A DNA stretch of 56,569 nucleotides from Candidatus Cryptobacteroides intestinigallinarum (GTDB lineage: Bacteria > Bacteroidota > Bacteroidia > Bacteroidales > UBA932): positions 1 to 56,569 of the forward strand of contig JADIMK010000005.1 in the NCBI GenBank assembly GCA_017694785.1, in the 5' to 3' direction. Within the stretch, counting starts at the first letter, position 1. Every line of letters begins with the position of its first letter. Below the pieces are notes generated by a model. It saw only the letters and a list, made by a program, of their open reading frames with translations, was not told the origin of the DNA and did no database searches. Below, in pieces: positions 37,858-46,356 of this stretch. The position numbers and the translations under genes are program-made.

Positions 37858-38036
37858 GCAGCGGCAGGTCTTCTGACTCGTCCTCTCCTGTGCGCCTTCC
37901 CGCATTGAGCAGTGGCATATTGCACAGGCCTTTGATACGGACATACAGCAACGGGTATTGTTCCGGACTTCCACCGGATTCCCTGTTGGGCCTTGCGGCA
38001 CCGCGGCCGGCGGATTTCCTGCAAGAATTCTGCCAG
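37858..38036 (-). ncRNA. Cobalamin (adenosylcobalamin-type) riboswitch
   Basis: On the minus strand the aptamer opens with GGCAG (P1) and runs through GTGCCGCAAGG, the core CAGGGAATCCGGTGGAAG and CCCGTTGCTGTATGTC, closing with the B12 box GAGTCAGAAGACCTGCC at about 37864-37880, whose CTGCC-type end pairs with the P1 start. These are the conserved cobalamin-riboswitch elements. It sits upstream of the btuG-like and btuB-like genes and should lower their expression when intracellular cobalamin is high. Confidence 0.93.
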
Positions 38037-38165
38037 CGTCCGGAATATTTGATTAATTTCGTACCATTGATCGGTGCGCCGGCATGAGCCTGCACTTGAT
38101 GGCATCTCCGACCGGAAATGGCATCTCTGACCGGATCATGGAAAGGGCACAGAAAATATCAGACT

Positions 38166-38645
38166 ATGGGACATATCGAGACAGAACGCAAATTCCTTGT
38201 AAAGGATGATTCATATAAGGAGGCCGCCACGGAACACATCCGCATGACCCAAGGCTATATCTGCAACGAAAGCGGAAGGACCGTCAGGGTCAGGAAAGCA
38301 GGCAGGAAAGGCTGGCTTACCATCAAGGGGCCGTCTACCGATGACGGGCTGAGCCGGTTCGAATGGGAGACGGAACTCTCTGAGGGGGACACAGACCGTC
38401 TTCTCCAGCTGTGCAAGACAGGACTGATAGACAAGATCCGGCATATCGTACCTTACGGAGGACACCGGTTCGAAGTCGATGAGTTTCTCGGGGACAATCT
38501 CGGGCTGACTGTCGCAGAAATAGAGCTCCAGGACCCGGAAGAGCCATTCAGCAGACCTGAATGGCTCTCTGAAGAAGTCACCGGAGACCGCAGATACTAC
38601 AATTCCATGCTTGCATCGTCCCCGTTCTCTACCTGGACTCACTGA
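38166..38645 (+). CDS. CYTH-domain protein (triphosphate tunnel metalloenzyme)
   Basis: This 159-residue cytosolic protein is a triphosphate tunnel metalloenzyme. The ETERKFLV motif near residues 5-12 is the CYTH ExExK signature, and Arg/Lys-rich strands (TVRVRK, GWLTIKG) and late Glu residues (VAEIELQ) line the tunnel. Such enzymes hydrolyse inorganic triphosphate, thiamine triphosphate or similar. The start at 38166 (MGHIETERKF) was chosen; an ATG at 38118 would add an unrelated leader. Its 3' end overlaps the pseudouridine synthase gene by 17 bases on the opposite strand. Confidence 0.9.
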   Translation: MGHIETERKFLVKDDSYKEAATEHIRMTQGYICNESGRTVRVRKAGRKGWLTIKGPSTDDGLSRFEWETELSEGDTDRLLQLCKTGLIDKIRHIVPYGGHRFEVDEFLGDNLGLTVAEIELQDPEEPFSRPEWLSEEVTGDRRYYNSMLASSPFSTWTH

Positions 38646-39366
38646 CGGCAGACGCCGCGATCCCGGCCCATGCCTCAGGAAGCGGAGCCTCTATCACAAG
38701 CTCAGTCTTACGTACAGGGTGGATGAATGTTATCCTGCGGGCATGGAGACATATTCCTCCGTCCGGGTTTGACCGCTGTGCCCCATACTTCAGGTCTCCC
38801 TTTATGACACACCCGTGTCCAGAGAGCTGGCAGCGTATCTGATGGTGACGTCCTGTTAGGAGCTCCACTTCCACAAGCCAATACCGGTCGGTCCGGCCTA
38901 AAGTCCTATATCTCAGCCGGGCAAGCTTTGCTTCCTTCCTTGCCTCAGGCTTACCTTTATATATATATGACTTGTTCTGCTTCTCATTGCGCACAAGCCA
39001 GTCAGAAAGCTCCGCACTGTCAGGCACAGGCTCAGCGCAGACAAGGGCCCAGTAGAACTTATGGACCTCACCGTTGCGGAACATGGCATTCATACGCTCA
39101 AGGGCCTTCGATGTCTTCGCGAAGACAGTGATGCCGCTCACCGGACGGTCAAGCCTGTGCGGGATGCCGAGATAGACACTTCCCGGCTTGCAGTCCCGCT
39201 TTGCTATAAATGCCCTGTATAGATCTGCAAGAGTCTCGTCCTCAGTCTTGTCTGCCTGTACAATCTCCCCGACACGTTTGTTGACCACCAGAAGATGGTT
39301 ATCCTCATATAGGATCCTGTCCCTTGCATCGTAGAAATCAGCTTCTGTCAATTCCCTGTACATCAT
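38629..39366 (-). CDS. RluA-family RNA pseudouridine synthase
   Basis: This 245-residue protein isomerises uridine to pseudouridine in rRNA or tRNA. The HRLDRPVSG motif (near residue 70) carries the catalytic Asp, and GRHHQIRCQLS and IKGDLKYG match the RluA fold. No S4 RNA-binding domain is present, so it is a short family member like the single-domain Bacteroidota types. The exact target base is unknown. The first ATG is followed directly by a second ATG. Its stop region overlaps the convergent CYTH gene by 17 bases. Confidence 0.9.
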   Translation of the reverse strand: MMYRELTEADFYDARDRILYEDNHLLVVNKRVGEIVQADKTEDETLADLYRAFIAKRDCKPGSVYLGIPHRLDRPVSGITVFAKTSKALERMNAMFRNGEVHKFYWALVCAEPVPDSAELSDWLVRNEKQNKSYIYKGKPEARKEAKLARLRYRTLGRTDRYWLVEVELLTGRHHQIRCQLSGHGCVIKGDLKYGAQRSNPDGGICLHARRITFIHPVRKTELVIEAPLPEAWAGIAASAVSESR

Positions 39367-39419
39367 TTCCTGTATTCTTAAAATGTAGCCCGTCCGGCTT
39401 ATAAATGGCCAGCCGGGGG

Positions 39420-39427
39420 CAAATATA
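39420..39427 (-). promoter_or_regulatory. -7 promoter element for the pseudouridine synthase gene
   Basis: On the minus strand 39427-39420 reads TATATTTG, an exact TAnnTTTG match, 54 bases before the start at 39366. Confidence 0.55.
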
Positions 39428-39502
39428 GCATTTTCCCGGATACGCCGGACCGTCTGACCCGAACCCTGTCAGTATTCTGCCATATTTTCTGCCAAATTGA
39501 CA

Positions 39503-39674
39503 CATTTTTGCCCTCCTCAGCAAATGGCACAACATTAGATATTACCTCCGGCGTCGTCCAGAAGGTCCGGACGGAAGGATGGACCTGAAGGACCGGGACA
39601 AAAGTCCCGGACGGTCCCTCGGGACCGCGACAAAGAACAATAAGATTACAAGAAAAAATAGGAGAATAAATATT
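39503..39674 (+). promoter_or_regulatory. dnaK promoter candidate and leader with tandem hairpins
   Basis: CATTTTTG at 39503-39510 is a one-mismatch -7 element. The leader then holds two adjacent GC-rich hairpins, CCGGGAC/GTCCCGG (39593-39610, AAAA loop) and CGGTCC/GGACCG (39612-39627, CTCG loop), preceded by further GGTCC/GGACC pairs (about 39574-39587) that could form alternative structures. The final 45 bases are A-rich and include AGGAGA about 9 bases before the ATG, so the ribosome site itself is open. Besides this the 308-base gap between genes holds only the divergent promoter at 39420. Confidence 0.55.
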
Positions 39675-41570
39675 ATGGGAAAAATTATTGGTATCGACTT
39701 GGGAACCACGAACTCATGCGTGGCAGTGATGGAAGGCAACGAGCCTACCGTCATCATCAACAATGAGGGTCAGAGGACAACTCCATCAGTAGTTGCGTTC
39801 ACTGACGGCGGTGAAAGGAAAATCGGTAACCCGGCCAAGAGGCAGGCTATCACCAACCCGCACAAGACCGTGTTCTCTATAAAGAGATTCATGGGCGAGA
39901 CCTACGATCAGGTCACCAAAGAGATTGAAAGAGTACCTTACAAGGTAGTCAGAGGAGACAACAACACCCCTAGAGTAGACATCGACGGACGTCTGTACAC
40001 TCCTCAGGAGATATCAGCGATGATCCTCCAGAAGATGAAAAAGACCGCTGAAGACTATCTGAGGCAGGAAGTCACCGAGGCTGTCATCACAGTCCCTGCA
40101 TACTTCTCAGACTCTCAGAGGCAGGCAACCAAGGAAGCCGGCAAGATCGCAGGCCTTGATGTAAAACGTATCATCAACGAACCTACGGCAGCCGCACTTG
40201 CTTACGGTCTTGACAAGAAGAACAAAGACATGAAGATCGCCGTATACGACCTCGGTGGCGGTACATTCGATATCTCCATCATGGAACTCGGTGACGGTGT
40301 ATTTGAAGTTAAATCTACCAACGGTGATACACACCTCGGCGGTGACGACTTCGACCAGGTGATCATAGACTGGCTTGCATCAGAGTTTGCAGCTGAAAAC
40401 GGCGGCATCGACCTTAAGAAGGACCCTATGGCACTCCAGAGACTGAAAGAGGCTGCCGAGAAAGCGAAGATCGAGCTTTCAAGCCAGACTTCTTCAGAAA
40501 TCAACCTGCCTTACATCATGCCTGTAGACGGTATTCCAAAACACCTTGTAAAGACTTTGACAAGGGCAAAATTCGAGCAGCTTGCCGATGACCTCTTCCA
40601 GAGGACAATCGAGCCTTGCCGCAAAGCCCTCAAGGATGCTAACCTCCAGCCTTCAGATATCGATGAGGTTCTGCTCGTAGGTGGTTCAACACGTATACCT
40701 GCCGTACAGGAACTCGTAAAGAAATTCTTCGGCAAAGAGCCTAACAAGAGCGTCAACCCAGATGAGGTTGTCGCAATAGGTGCAGCCATCCAGGGCGGTG
40801 TGCTCGCAGGTGATGTCAAGGATGTCCTCCTTCTGGATGTAACTCCGCTTTCACTCGGTATCGAGACTCTCGGCGGCGTGATGACAAAGCTCATCGAGTC
40901 CAACACTACAATTCCTACAAGGAAATCAGAAGTGTTCTCGACTGCAGCCGACAACCAGCCTTCAGTTGAGATCCATGTCCTCCAGGGCGAAAGGCCTATG
41001 GCAAAGGACAACAAGGAAATCGGCAGGTTCCATCTTGACGGAATAGCTCCGGCTCCAAGAGGAATACCTCAGATCGAAGTCACATTCGATATCGATGCCA
41101 ACGGTATCCTCAACGTATCCGCAAAGGATAAGGCTACAGGCAAGGAGCAGAAGATACGTATCGAAGCATCTTCAGGACTCAGCGAGGCTGAAATCCAGAG
41201 GATGAGGGACGAGGCAAAGGCAAATGAAGCAGCCGACAAAGCCGAGAAGGAAAGAGTCGACAAGATCAACAACGCCGATGCACTCTGCTTCCAGACTGAG
41301 AAGAACCTCAAGGAATACGGTGACAAGATCCCGGCTGACAAGAAGTCTGCCATCGAGTCTGCTCACAAGAGCCTGAAAGAAGCCGTTGACGCAAAGAACA
41401 TCAGCGACATCGAGAGGTACACTGAAGCGCTCAACAATGCTTGGCATGCAGCTTCTGAAGATATGGCAAAGGCAGCAGGCGCACAGCAGGGCGGTCCTCA
41501 GAATCCTTACCAGCAGGGTCCTCAGGGTCCACAGAACGGTCCGGAAGGACAGGGTCCTGACGAGCAGTAA
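39675..41570 (+). CDS. dnaK: Molecular chaperone DnaK (Hsp70)
   Basis: This 631-residue ATP-dependent chaperone works with DnaJ and GrpE to fold and protect proteins. The start at 39675 ([15 protein letters not shown]) follows a good AGGAGA site. The nucleotide-binding domain includes the [10 protein letters not shown] phosphate loop, [10 protein letters not shown] and the [11 protein letters not shown] segment; the linker [13 protein letters not shown] leads to the substrate-binding domain and helical lid. The C-terminus is a Pro/Gln/Gly-rich tail ending GQGPDEQ and lacks the usual acidic EEV-type motif. No grpE or dnaJ is adjacent. A terminator follows. Confidence 0.98.
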   Translation: MGKIIGIDLGTTNSCVAVMEGNEPTVIINNEGQRTTPSVVAFTDGGERKIGNPAKRQAITNPHKTVFSIKRFMGETYDQVTKEIERVPYKVVRGDNNTPRVDIDGRLYTPQEISAMILQKMKKTAEDYLRQEVTEAVITVPAYFSDSQRQATKEAGKIAGLDVKRIINEPTAAALAYGLDKKNKDMKIAVYDLGGGTFDISIMELGDGVFEVKSTNGDTHLGGDDFDQVIIDWLASEFAAENGGIDLKKDPMALQRLKEAAEKAKIELSSQTSSEINLPYIMPVDGIPKHLVKTLTRAKFEQLADDLFQRTIEPCRKALKDANLQPSDIDEVLLVGGSTRIPAVQELVKKFFGKEPNKSVNPDEVVAIGAAIQGGVLAGDVKDVLLLDVTPLSLGIETLGGVMTKLIESNTTIPTRKSEVFSTAADNQPSVEIHVLQGERPMAKDNKEIGRFHLDGIAPAPRGIPQIEVTFDIDANGILNVSAKDKATGKEQKIRIEASSGLSEAEIQRMRDEAKANEAADKAEKERVDKINNADALCFQTEKNLKEYGDKIPADKKSAIESAHKSLKEAVDAKNISDIERYTEALNNAWHAASEDMAKAAGAQQGGPQNPYQQGPQGPQNGPEGQGPDEQ

Positions 41571-41598
41571 AAATGTCTTTCTGACATATTAAAGCTGA

Positions 41599-41644
41599 AA
41601 CGGCTGACTTGAAAGCGGAAAGCTTTCAGGCCAGCCGTTTTTTT
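41599..41644 (+). terminator. Terminator after dnaK
   Basis: A long stem (AACGGCTG at 41599-41606 with its complement at 41632-41639, continued by TGAAAGC/GCTTTCA inside) is followed by a T-run (to about 41644). It is a canonical intrinsic terminator 29 bases after the dnaK stop. Confidence 0.92.
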
Positions 41645-41710
41645 GTCTTGACTAGTCCTTGACCATCCACGACAACCATTGGTATATTAAAATCAAATTA
41701 TTATACTTTT

Positions 41711-41880
41711 TTGAACAATAGATTGTATCAAATAACTTCTTTCATATATTTGCCCCCAGTATCGGCAGACCTCAAAAGGTCTCGATTCATGTATATATAT
41801 GGCTGATATCATGCATACCACACATATATCAACAACATGTGTACAATTTGACAAATATTGATATTTTATTGAACAATAGA
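41711..41880 (+). repeat. 12-bp direct repeat TTGAACAATAGA flanking a promoter
   Basis: TTGAACAATAGA occurs at 41711-41722 and 41869-41880. The first copy overlaps the -33 region of the promoter at 41745-41752 and the second ends 10 bases before the glycosidase start. The rest of this 320-base gap is A/T-rich with no gene seen. Confidence 0.5.
41745..41752 (+). promoter_or_regulatory. -7 promoter element for the GH-A glycosidase gene
   Basis: TATATTTG at 41745-41752 matches TAnnTTTG. A weak -33 (ATTG, 41722-41725) lies 19 bases before it. The leader would be about 133 bases. Confidence 0.55.
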
Positions 41881-41890
41881 ACTCAAACCA

Positions 41891-43350
41891 ATGACAAAAA
41901 AGACAATCCTGTCCGCCACTCTGGCGCTGGCACTGATCTCATGCACAGGCAACAGATTCCATTATTCTGACAAAATCCCGGACACTGTCATCAGAATAGA
42001 CACTGACAGCATCTCCAATACGGGATATATAGGCAACGGTGCACAATGGGACCCTTACTCGCTCGACTACGGCAGCGGACACATCGACATCAGCCAGACT
42101 GACTGGGAAAAGATCTATTCCAGACTGGACTACATGAAACCACAGTACGTGAGATGCATGATAAACAGCCCGTTCACATATTTCAATGCAGAGACCGGGA
42201 AATACGAAAGAGACCGCAACAAAGAATATATAACACGCCTTCTCTCCTATTGTCAGGAAAACGGGATAATGGTGATATACGGAGAATACAACCCGCCGAC
42301 CTGGGATATGAAAGACTCCCAGGAATGGGTGGAGATGTCAGTCAATTATCTCATCCATCTGGTGACGACCTGGGATTCAGCTGCATAAGGCACTTTATCA
42401 TATTCAACGAACCTGACGGCAACTGGGCATCGACGAACGGAGACTACAAGCTGTGGGAAAGCATGGCTGAAAGATTCCTGAAAGAAATGTCCAGATATCC
42501 GGGGCTTGCTGATGTCGATCTTGCCGGTCCGGATGCCGTAATGGACTACAGGAACCCCGCATCTGAATTCGGCACAGAAGGATGGATAGCACAGAGTGCG
42601 GCAGACCTTGACAGCCATATCGGCATATACGACATCCATGCATATCCAGGACAGCACTATGTGAGAAGCGGGGAATTCGCTGAGGAACTGAAAAAACTCA
42701 GGAAAGCAGTGCCGGAAGGCAAGAAGATACTGTTCGGAGAAGCCGGCTATAAATATGATTCTCCGGAAGACACACTTCTCATGAAAGAGTACAGACGCAG
42801 AGTCGAAGGACATCCTTTCACCAAAGGAAGCGACTGCAACATGCTGGTCTACGACTACTTCTACGCCCTTGACATGCCACTTTTCGCTATGGAAGCGATG
42901 AACAACGGATTCTCAGGAGCTGCCGCATGGATGCTTGATGATGCAATGCACTCGAACGGAGACTCCGGGAAGACTGAAGACATCAAGATATGGGGCATGT
43001 GGAATACAGTCGGCTCAGAAGTATTCGGAGATCCTTCCCAGGAGGAGCTGAGACCTTGGTATTACACATGGTCCATGATGTGCAGATACTTCCCTGCCGG
43101 GACAGACATATTGGATATAGCCCGGGAAAAAGCCGAAGGGATACACTGCGTGGCAGGAAAGAAGGACGGAAGATATTCTATCGCAATCCTGAACATATCA
43201 GACTCTGATTTCAACACTGAAGTCTCTTTCCCCGGAAAGCTTCAGGACGCATCTGTATTCTGCTATCGCGAAGAGGATGCAGCGAATACAGGAACGTGCC
43301 CGGAACCCATAGAGACAGGCATCCGGACAAGTAAGGTCAAGGATCCCTGA
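41891..43350 (+). pseudogene. Secreted clan GH-A glycoside hydrolase, frameshifted
   Basis: The protein would have about 486 residues: a lipoprotein signal (ISC, Cys 18), then a clan GH-A TIM-barrel-like sequence with FNEPDGNW (acid/base Glu), YDIHAYPG and LFGEAGYKY (likely nucleophile Glu). The frame breaks near 42371-42375: the upstream frame stops at 42388, and the remainder continues in the -1 frame to 43350. One extra G in the TGGG run would join the halves smoothly as TTWGFSCIRHF. No slippery heptamer is seen, so it is a real mutation or a sequencing/assembly error. The exact GH family was not recognised; GH39 or GH5 are possible. It is a single gene with its own promoter and terminator. 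Confidence 0.8.
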
Positions 43351-43361
43351 GAATAAAAATT

Positions 43362-43399
43362 AAAGGCCGGTCCATGAGAAATCCCGGACCGGTCTTTTT
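43362..43399 (+). terminator. Terminator after the GH-A gene
   Basis: A 9-bp GC-rich stem (GGCCGGTCC at 43365-43373 with GGACCGGTC at 43386-43394, one G-T pair) is followed by TTTTT. It lies 14 bases after the stop. Confidence 0.85.
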
Positions 43400-43429
43400 G
43401 TGCACAGCTGTCCTATTCATCATGCCAGC

Positions 43430-43539
43430 CAGACTTTGATCACGCGTGCGGCAGACTTTGATCAGGCGTAGGTCAGGCTTTGATCAGGCGTAGGTCAGGC
43501 TTTGATCAAGTTTAAAGTTGGCTTACGATCAAGCTTATA
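43430..43539. repeat. Five tandem 22-bp repeats with a TGATCA core
   Basis: Units start at 43430, 43452, 43474, 43496 and 43518, exactly 22 bp apart. Units 2 and 3 differ at one base; unit 4 diverges in its second half and unit 5 is degenerate. Units 1-4 share CTTTGATCA with the palindrome TGATCA; unit 5 keeps CGATCA. The array lies in the 255-base gap between convergent genes, after the terminator. There are no spacers, so it is not a CRISPR array. It may bind a protein in helical register, or be a slippage product. Confidence 0.8.
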
Positions 43540-43605
43540 CCATCATCTCACTACAGACAGCCTGTCTTTATCATACAATTATTTCCATATCTTCCGTCAC
43601 TCTGA

Positions 43606-46356
43606 TCAATATATGCTGAAGTCATGGAAATATGCTTCGATGAGGTAGTTTTCAATACCTGGCCCGGAATCATACTGACGCACGAAATGATAGTAGCCAT
43701 CCGCACCAGACGCAGACATGCTGCTTCTGTCGATCTTCAGGTCAGGGACGAGCTGACCGTCTACCGTCACGAACCAGAACTCACCGGTACCTCGTCCGAA
43801 TACTCCTTCCAGAGAATTTATCAGCACATCGTATGAATGCTGCGGATCACTTACCGACTCCGGGATTTCGAATGTATCTACTACATTCCCGTCCACGAGA
43901 GAATTGAGCCGGCTCACCCTGCCTGTCTTCTGGTCATGGAGCATGACAGGATAGAGATTGCTCCAGAAATCCTCATTCCCGGCATAAGACCATACGGACA
44001 ACGGGACATAAGTCCTGCTGACTGTACTTGAGCCCACAGTCTTCTGCTCTATATCCACTTCCGAAAGTACACTCACATAAAGTATTATGTCTATGATATA
44101 ATATCCTCTCACCACATCGCCGGAAACAGGATTCGTGATACTCCCTCGCAGGATATACGACCCGTTTGCAAAGAACTCGTCCCCAGAGAAACGCGAAGGC
44201 TCAAGAAGCCTGAGCGCCATCCTGCCGGAGGCGGCATCTTTCTCAGGACCGGCCAGAAGACTGGTAAAACGGCTGTCTGCATGATTCCATATGTCTTCAT
44301 AGGTATTTCTCCCGACTCCTGGGTCAAACCGTCTTATCTCCCATTCAGCCATAGCCGGAAGGTCAGCCTCAAGCAATATCCTGTCTGACGCCAGGCTTCC
44401 CGGAGCTATCTGGAAATTATATGCTTCCCCTATGAAGCCTTGCCCGGCAAATGCCCTTGATACTTCCACAGAGACTTCTGTAGACGGCATCTTCCCGAAA
44501 CCGGAAGCAACATTGGTCAACGTCATGACAAATTCTTCAGGAAGGTTTTCATCTGACCTGAGTATGCACATAGTCCCTGACGCAAGATAGTCTTCACCGG
44601 AATCTTCCCATCCGTACATGAGGTAGTCTATCTTAAGATAACTTCCGTAATCGTGCGATGCGGATATCTCCAGGCAATCCATATAGTCCCAGAAGAATTC
44701 ATCATAATATGACTCACCCATTGTCTCCTCAACAGCATCAGGAAGGAAGAACTGGCCGATATCAAGATAATTGTTGCGTTCATCTGCCAGATACAGGTAA
44801 AATTCCACTTTCTGTCCGGTATCTCCCAATTCTACAGTATTCTCTCGCGGAGCATTCAGGAGATACCGGGGATAAGCCCTATTGTCCATGATCATTTCAG
44901 CATATTTCCTTCCCTGGATAAATTCAATGCGGGTCTTTCCCAGAGTCTTGGAATTCCATACATACAGCTTTTGTCTAGAGCCTGAAGGCACATAATACAG
45001 CTCATGGCTTCCGCACCTCACAATCTGCATGTCCTTCTTGTCCGGCAGATCACGGCCGACAAACAGGGTATCTTCCCCGAATACCACCATCACAGGATCA
45101 ACTTCAGAAGCTGACGGGAAATCGATCTCTCCCCAGGCTCTTGCAAATTCAGACAGCCTTGCCGTATAATCTGTAAATGTGTCGAAAGAATACACCTCGA
45201 CTTCACACGATCCTTCAGCCTCGGGTACATCGCATGCTGCTCGTATCACAACTGTCCCCGGAGAGCGTCCTATGACTTTTCCAGTTGAATCGACAGACGC
45301 TACCGACGGATCATCCGAAGAATAGGATATACCGGCAAGGCGGGATGCCGGCACATCCAGCCTTACTGAATCCCCCACATGCAGCGATACCTTCAATGGG
45401 GATATCTGCAGTATGCCATCAGTGACCTCCACTCTGTCTGAATCTTCATATATCCCGTCAGAGGTAGCGGCAAAAGGTATCACATACCTTGAATTCCTGA
45501 TGATTTCCCAGTCAAGATACAGCCTGTAGTCGACATCTGCCGAAACCAGGCCGGACGAATTGACTACCTGTCCTTTCACTTTGACATAAGGTGATTCCGC
45601 ACCTGCACACAGGTCCTCTAGCATGTACAGACTGATGGTGCTCCCGTCCATAAGACTTCCGATGTCATCTCCTGTCGCATAGTCTCCTTTACTTCTTGAG
45701 ACCGGACTCCCGGAATCTGAAAAAGGCATGATCTCGACAGGCACATTACCCAGCAGGACCGAATCCAGATCCACCACAAGTTCTTCCTTGCATCTGAATG
45801 AAAGAACAATCTCCGCTGCTAGCCTTCTCATGACAAGACACAATGCGGCAGGTACATCTTCGCCCCTGGTATCAAGGACGGTCTTTCCGCACATCGGGAG
45901 TCCGCCTGAGTCAGACAGCCCGGAATCGTATTTCACGCAATACCTCCACTGCTCCATCTGGGCCATATCTGACGGCAGATCCACCTCACCGGTGTTTGCC
46001 AATGCAAAGACAGTGTATTCAGAGCCATATGCGAGATCGGCAGTCAGGGCTGTCTGTCCCGACATATATTCTGCATGCACAAGCATGCCCTTGTCATCAT
46101 ATATGGCCACATTGACATCATATATGCCGCTGTCATCCGAGATTTTGTCTCCGACAGCACTTCTGGTACCGGGGCAAGCTTCTCCGGTTCCATATTCATC
46201 CGCAGAAGAAGACATTCTTCCTGCAGAAAATTCTATACTCACTTCGTGAAGACCTCCGGCAGAGATATCTGCCGGTACCGTTTCACCGATCTCCCGCACG
46301 CACCCTTGTGTCAGGAGAGATGCAGCCAAAATGGCCGCCCAGAAGGACCGTCTCAT
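43606..46356 (-). CDS. Large lipoprotein with FimB/Mfa2-like N-terminus and Ig-like domain
   Basis: This 916-residue predicted surface lipoprotein (Cys 19 after LTQG) has an N-terminal region (about 35-300) resembling FimB/Mfa2-type fimbrial anchor proteins or DUF4906. A bacterial Ig-like (BIG2) domain follows at about 315-395 (PLKVSLHVGDSVRLDVP through SCEVEVYS). The C-terminal half (about 400-916) is beta-rich with no recognised catalytic motif. The start codon overlaps the stop of the upstream lipoprotein gene by 4 bases (46353-46356), so the two are translationally coupled. No major pilin gene is in the window, so a fimbrial role is only suggested by resemblance. The function is unknown. 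Confidence 0.75.
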   Translation of the reverse strand: MRRSFWAAILAASLLTQGCVREIGETVPADISAGGLHEVSIEFSAGRMSSSADEYGTGEACPGTRSAVGDKISDDSGIYDVNVAIYDDKGMLVHAEYMSGQTALTADLAYGSEYTVFALANTGEVDLPSDMAQMEQWRYCVKYDSGLSDSGGLPMCGKTVLDTRGEDVPAALCLVMRRLAAEIVLSFRCKEELVVDLDSVLLGNVPVEIMPFSDSGSPVSRSKGDYATGDDIGSLMDGSTISLYMLEDLCAGAESPYVKVKGQVVNSSGLVSADVDYRLYLDWEIIRNSRYVIPFAATSDGIYEDSDRVEVTDGILQISPLKVSLHVGDSVRLDVPASRLAGISYSSDDPSVASVDSTGKVIGRSPGTVVIRAACDVPEAEGSCEVEVYSFDTFTDYTARLSEFARAWGEIDFPSASEVDPVMVVFGEDTLFVGRDLPDKKDMQIVRCGSHELYYVPSGSRQKLYVWNSKTLGKTRIEFIQGRKYAEMIMDNRAYPRYLLNAPRENTVELGDTGQKVEFYLYLADERNNYLDIGQFFLPDAVEETMGESYYDEFFWDYMDCLEISASHDYGSYLKIDYLMYGWEDSGEDYLASGTMCILRSDENLPEEFVMTLTNVASGFGKMPSTEVSVEVSRAFAGQGFIGEAYNFQIAPGSLASDRILLEADLPAMAEWEIRRFDPGVGRNTYEDIWNHADSRFTSLLAGPEKDAASGRMALRLLEPSRFSGDEFFANGSYILRGSITNPVSGDVVRGYYIIDIILYVSVLSEVDIEQKTVGSSTVSRTYVPLSVWSYAGNEDFWSNLYPVMLHDQKTGRVSRLNSLVDGNVVDTFEIPESVSDPQHSYDVLINSLEGVFGRGTGEFWFVTVDGQLVPDLKIDRSSMSASGADGYYHFVRQYDSGPGIENYLIEAYFHDFSIY

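Noticed and set aside
37723..38001. N-terminal extension of the BtuG-like protein
   Set aside because: It translates the riboswitch and its platform; the lipoprotein signal begins later.
39579..39674. N-terminal extension of DnaK by 32 residues
   Set aside because: It translates the hairpin leader; DnaK conservation and the AGGAGA site fix the start at 39675.
42371..42388. Programmed -1 frameshift in the GH-A gene
   Set aside because: There is no slippery heptamer or downstream pseudoknot seen, and a one-base indel in a G run is simpler.
43430..43539. CRISPR array
   Set aside because: The repeats are directly tandem without spacers, and no cas genes are present.
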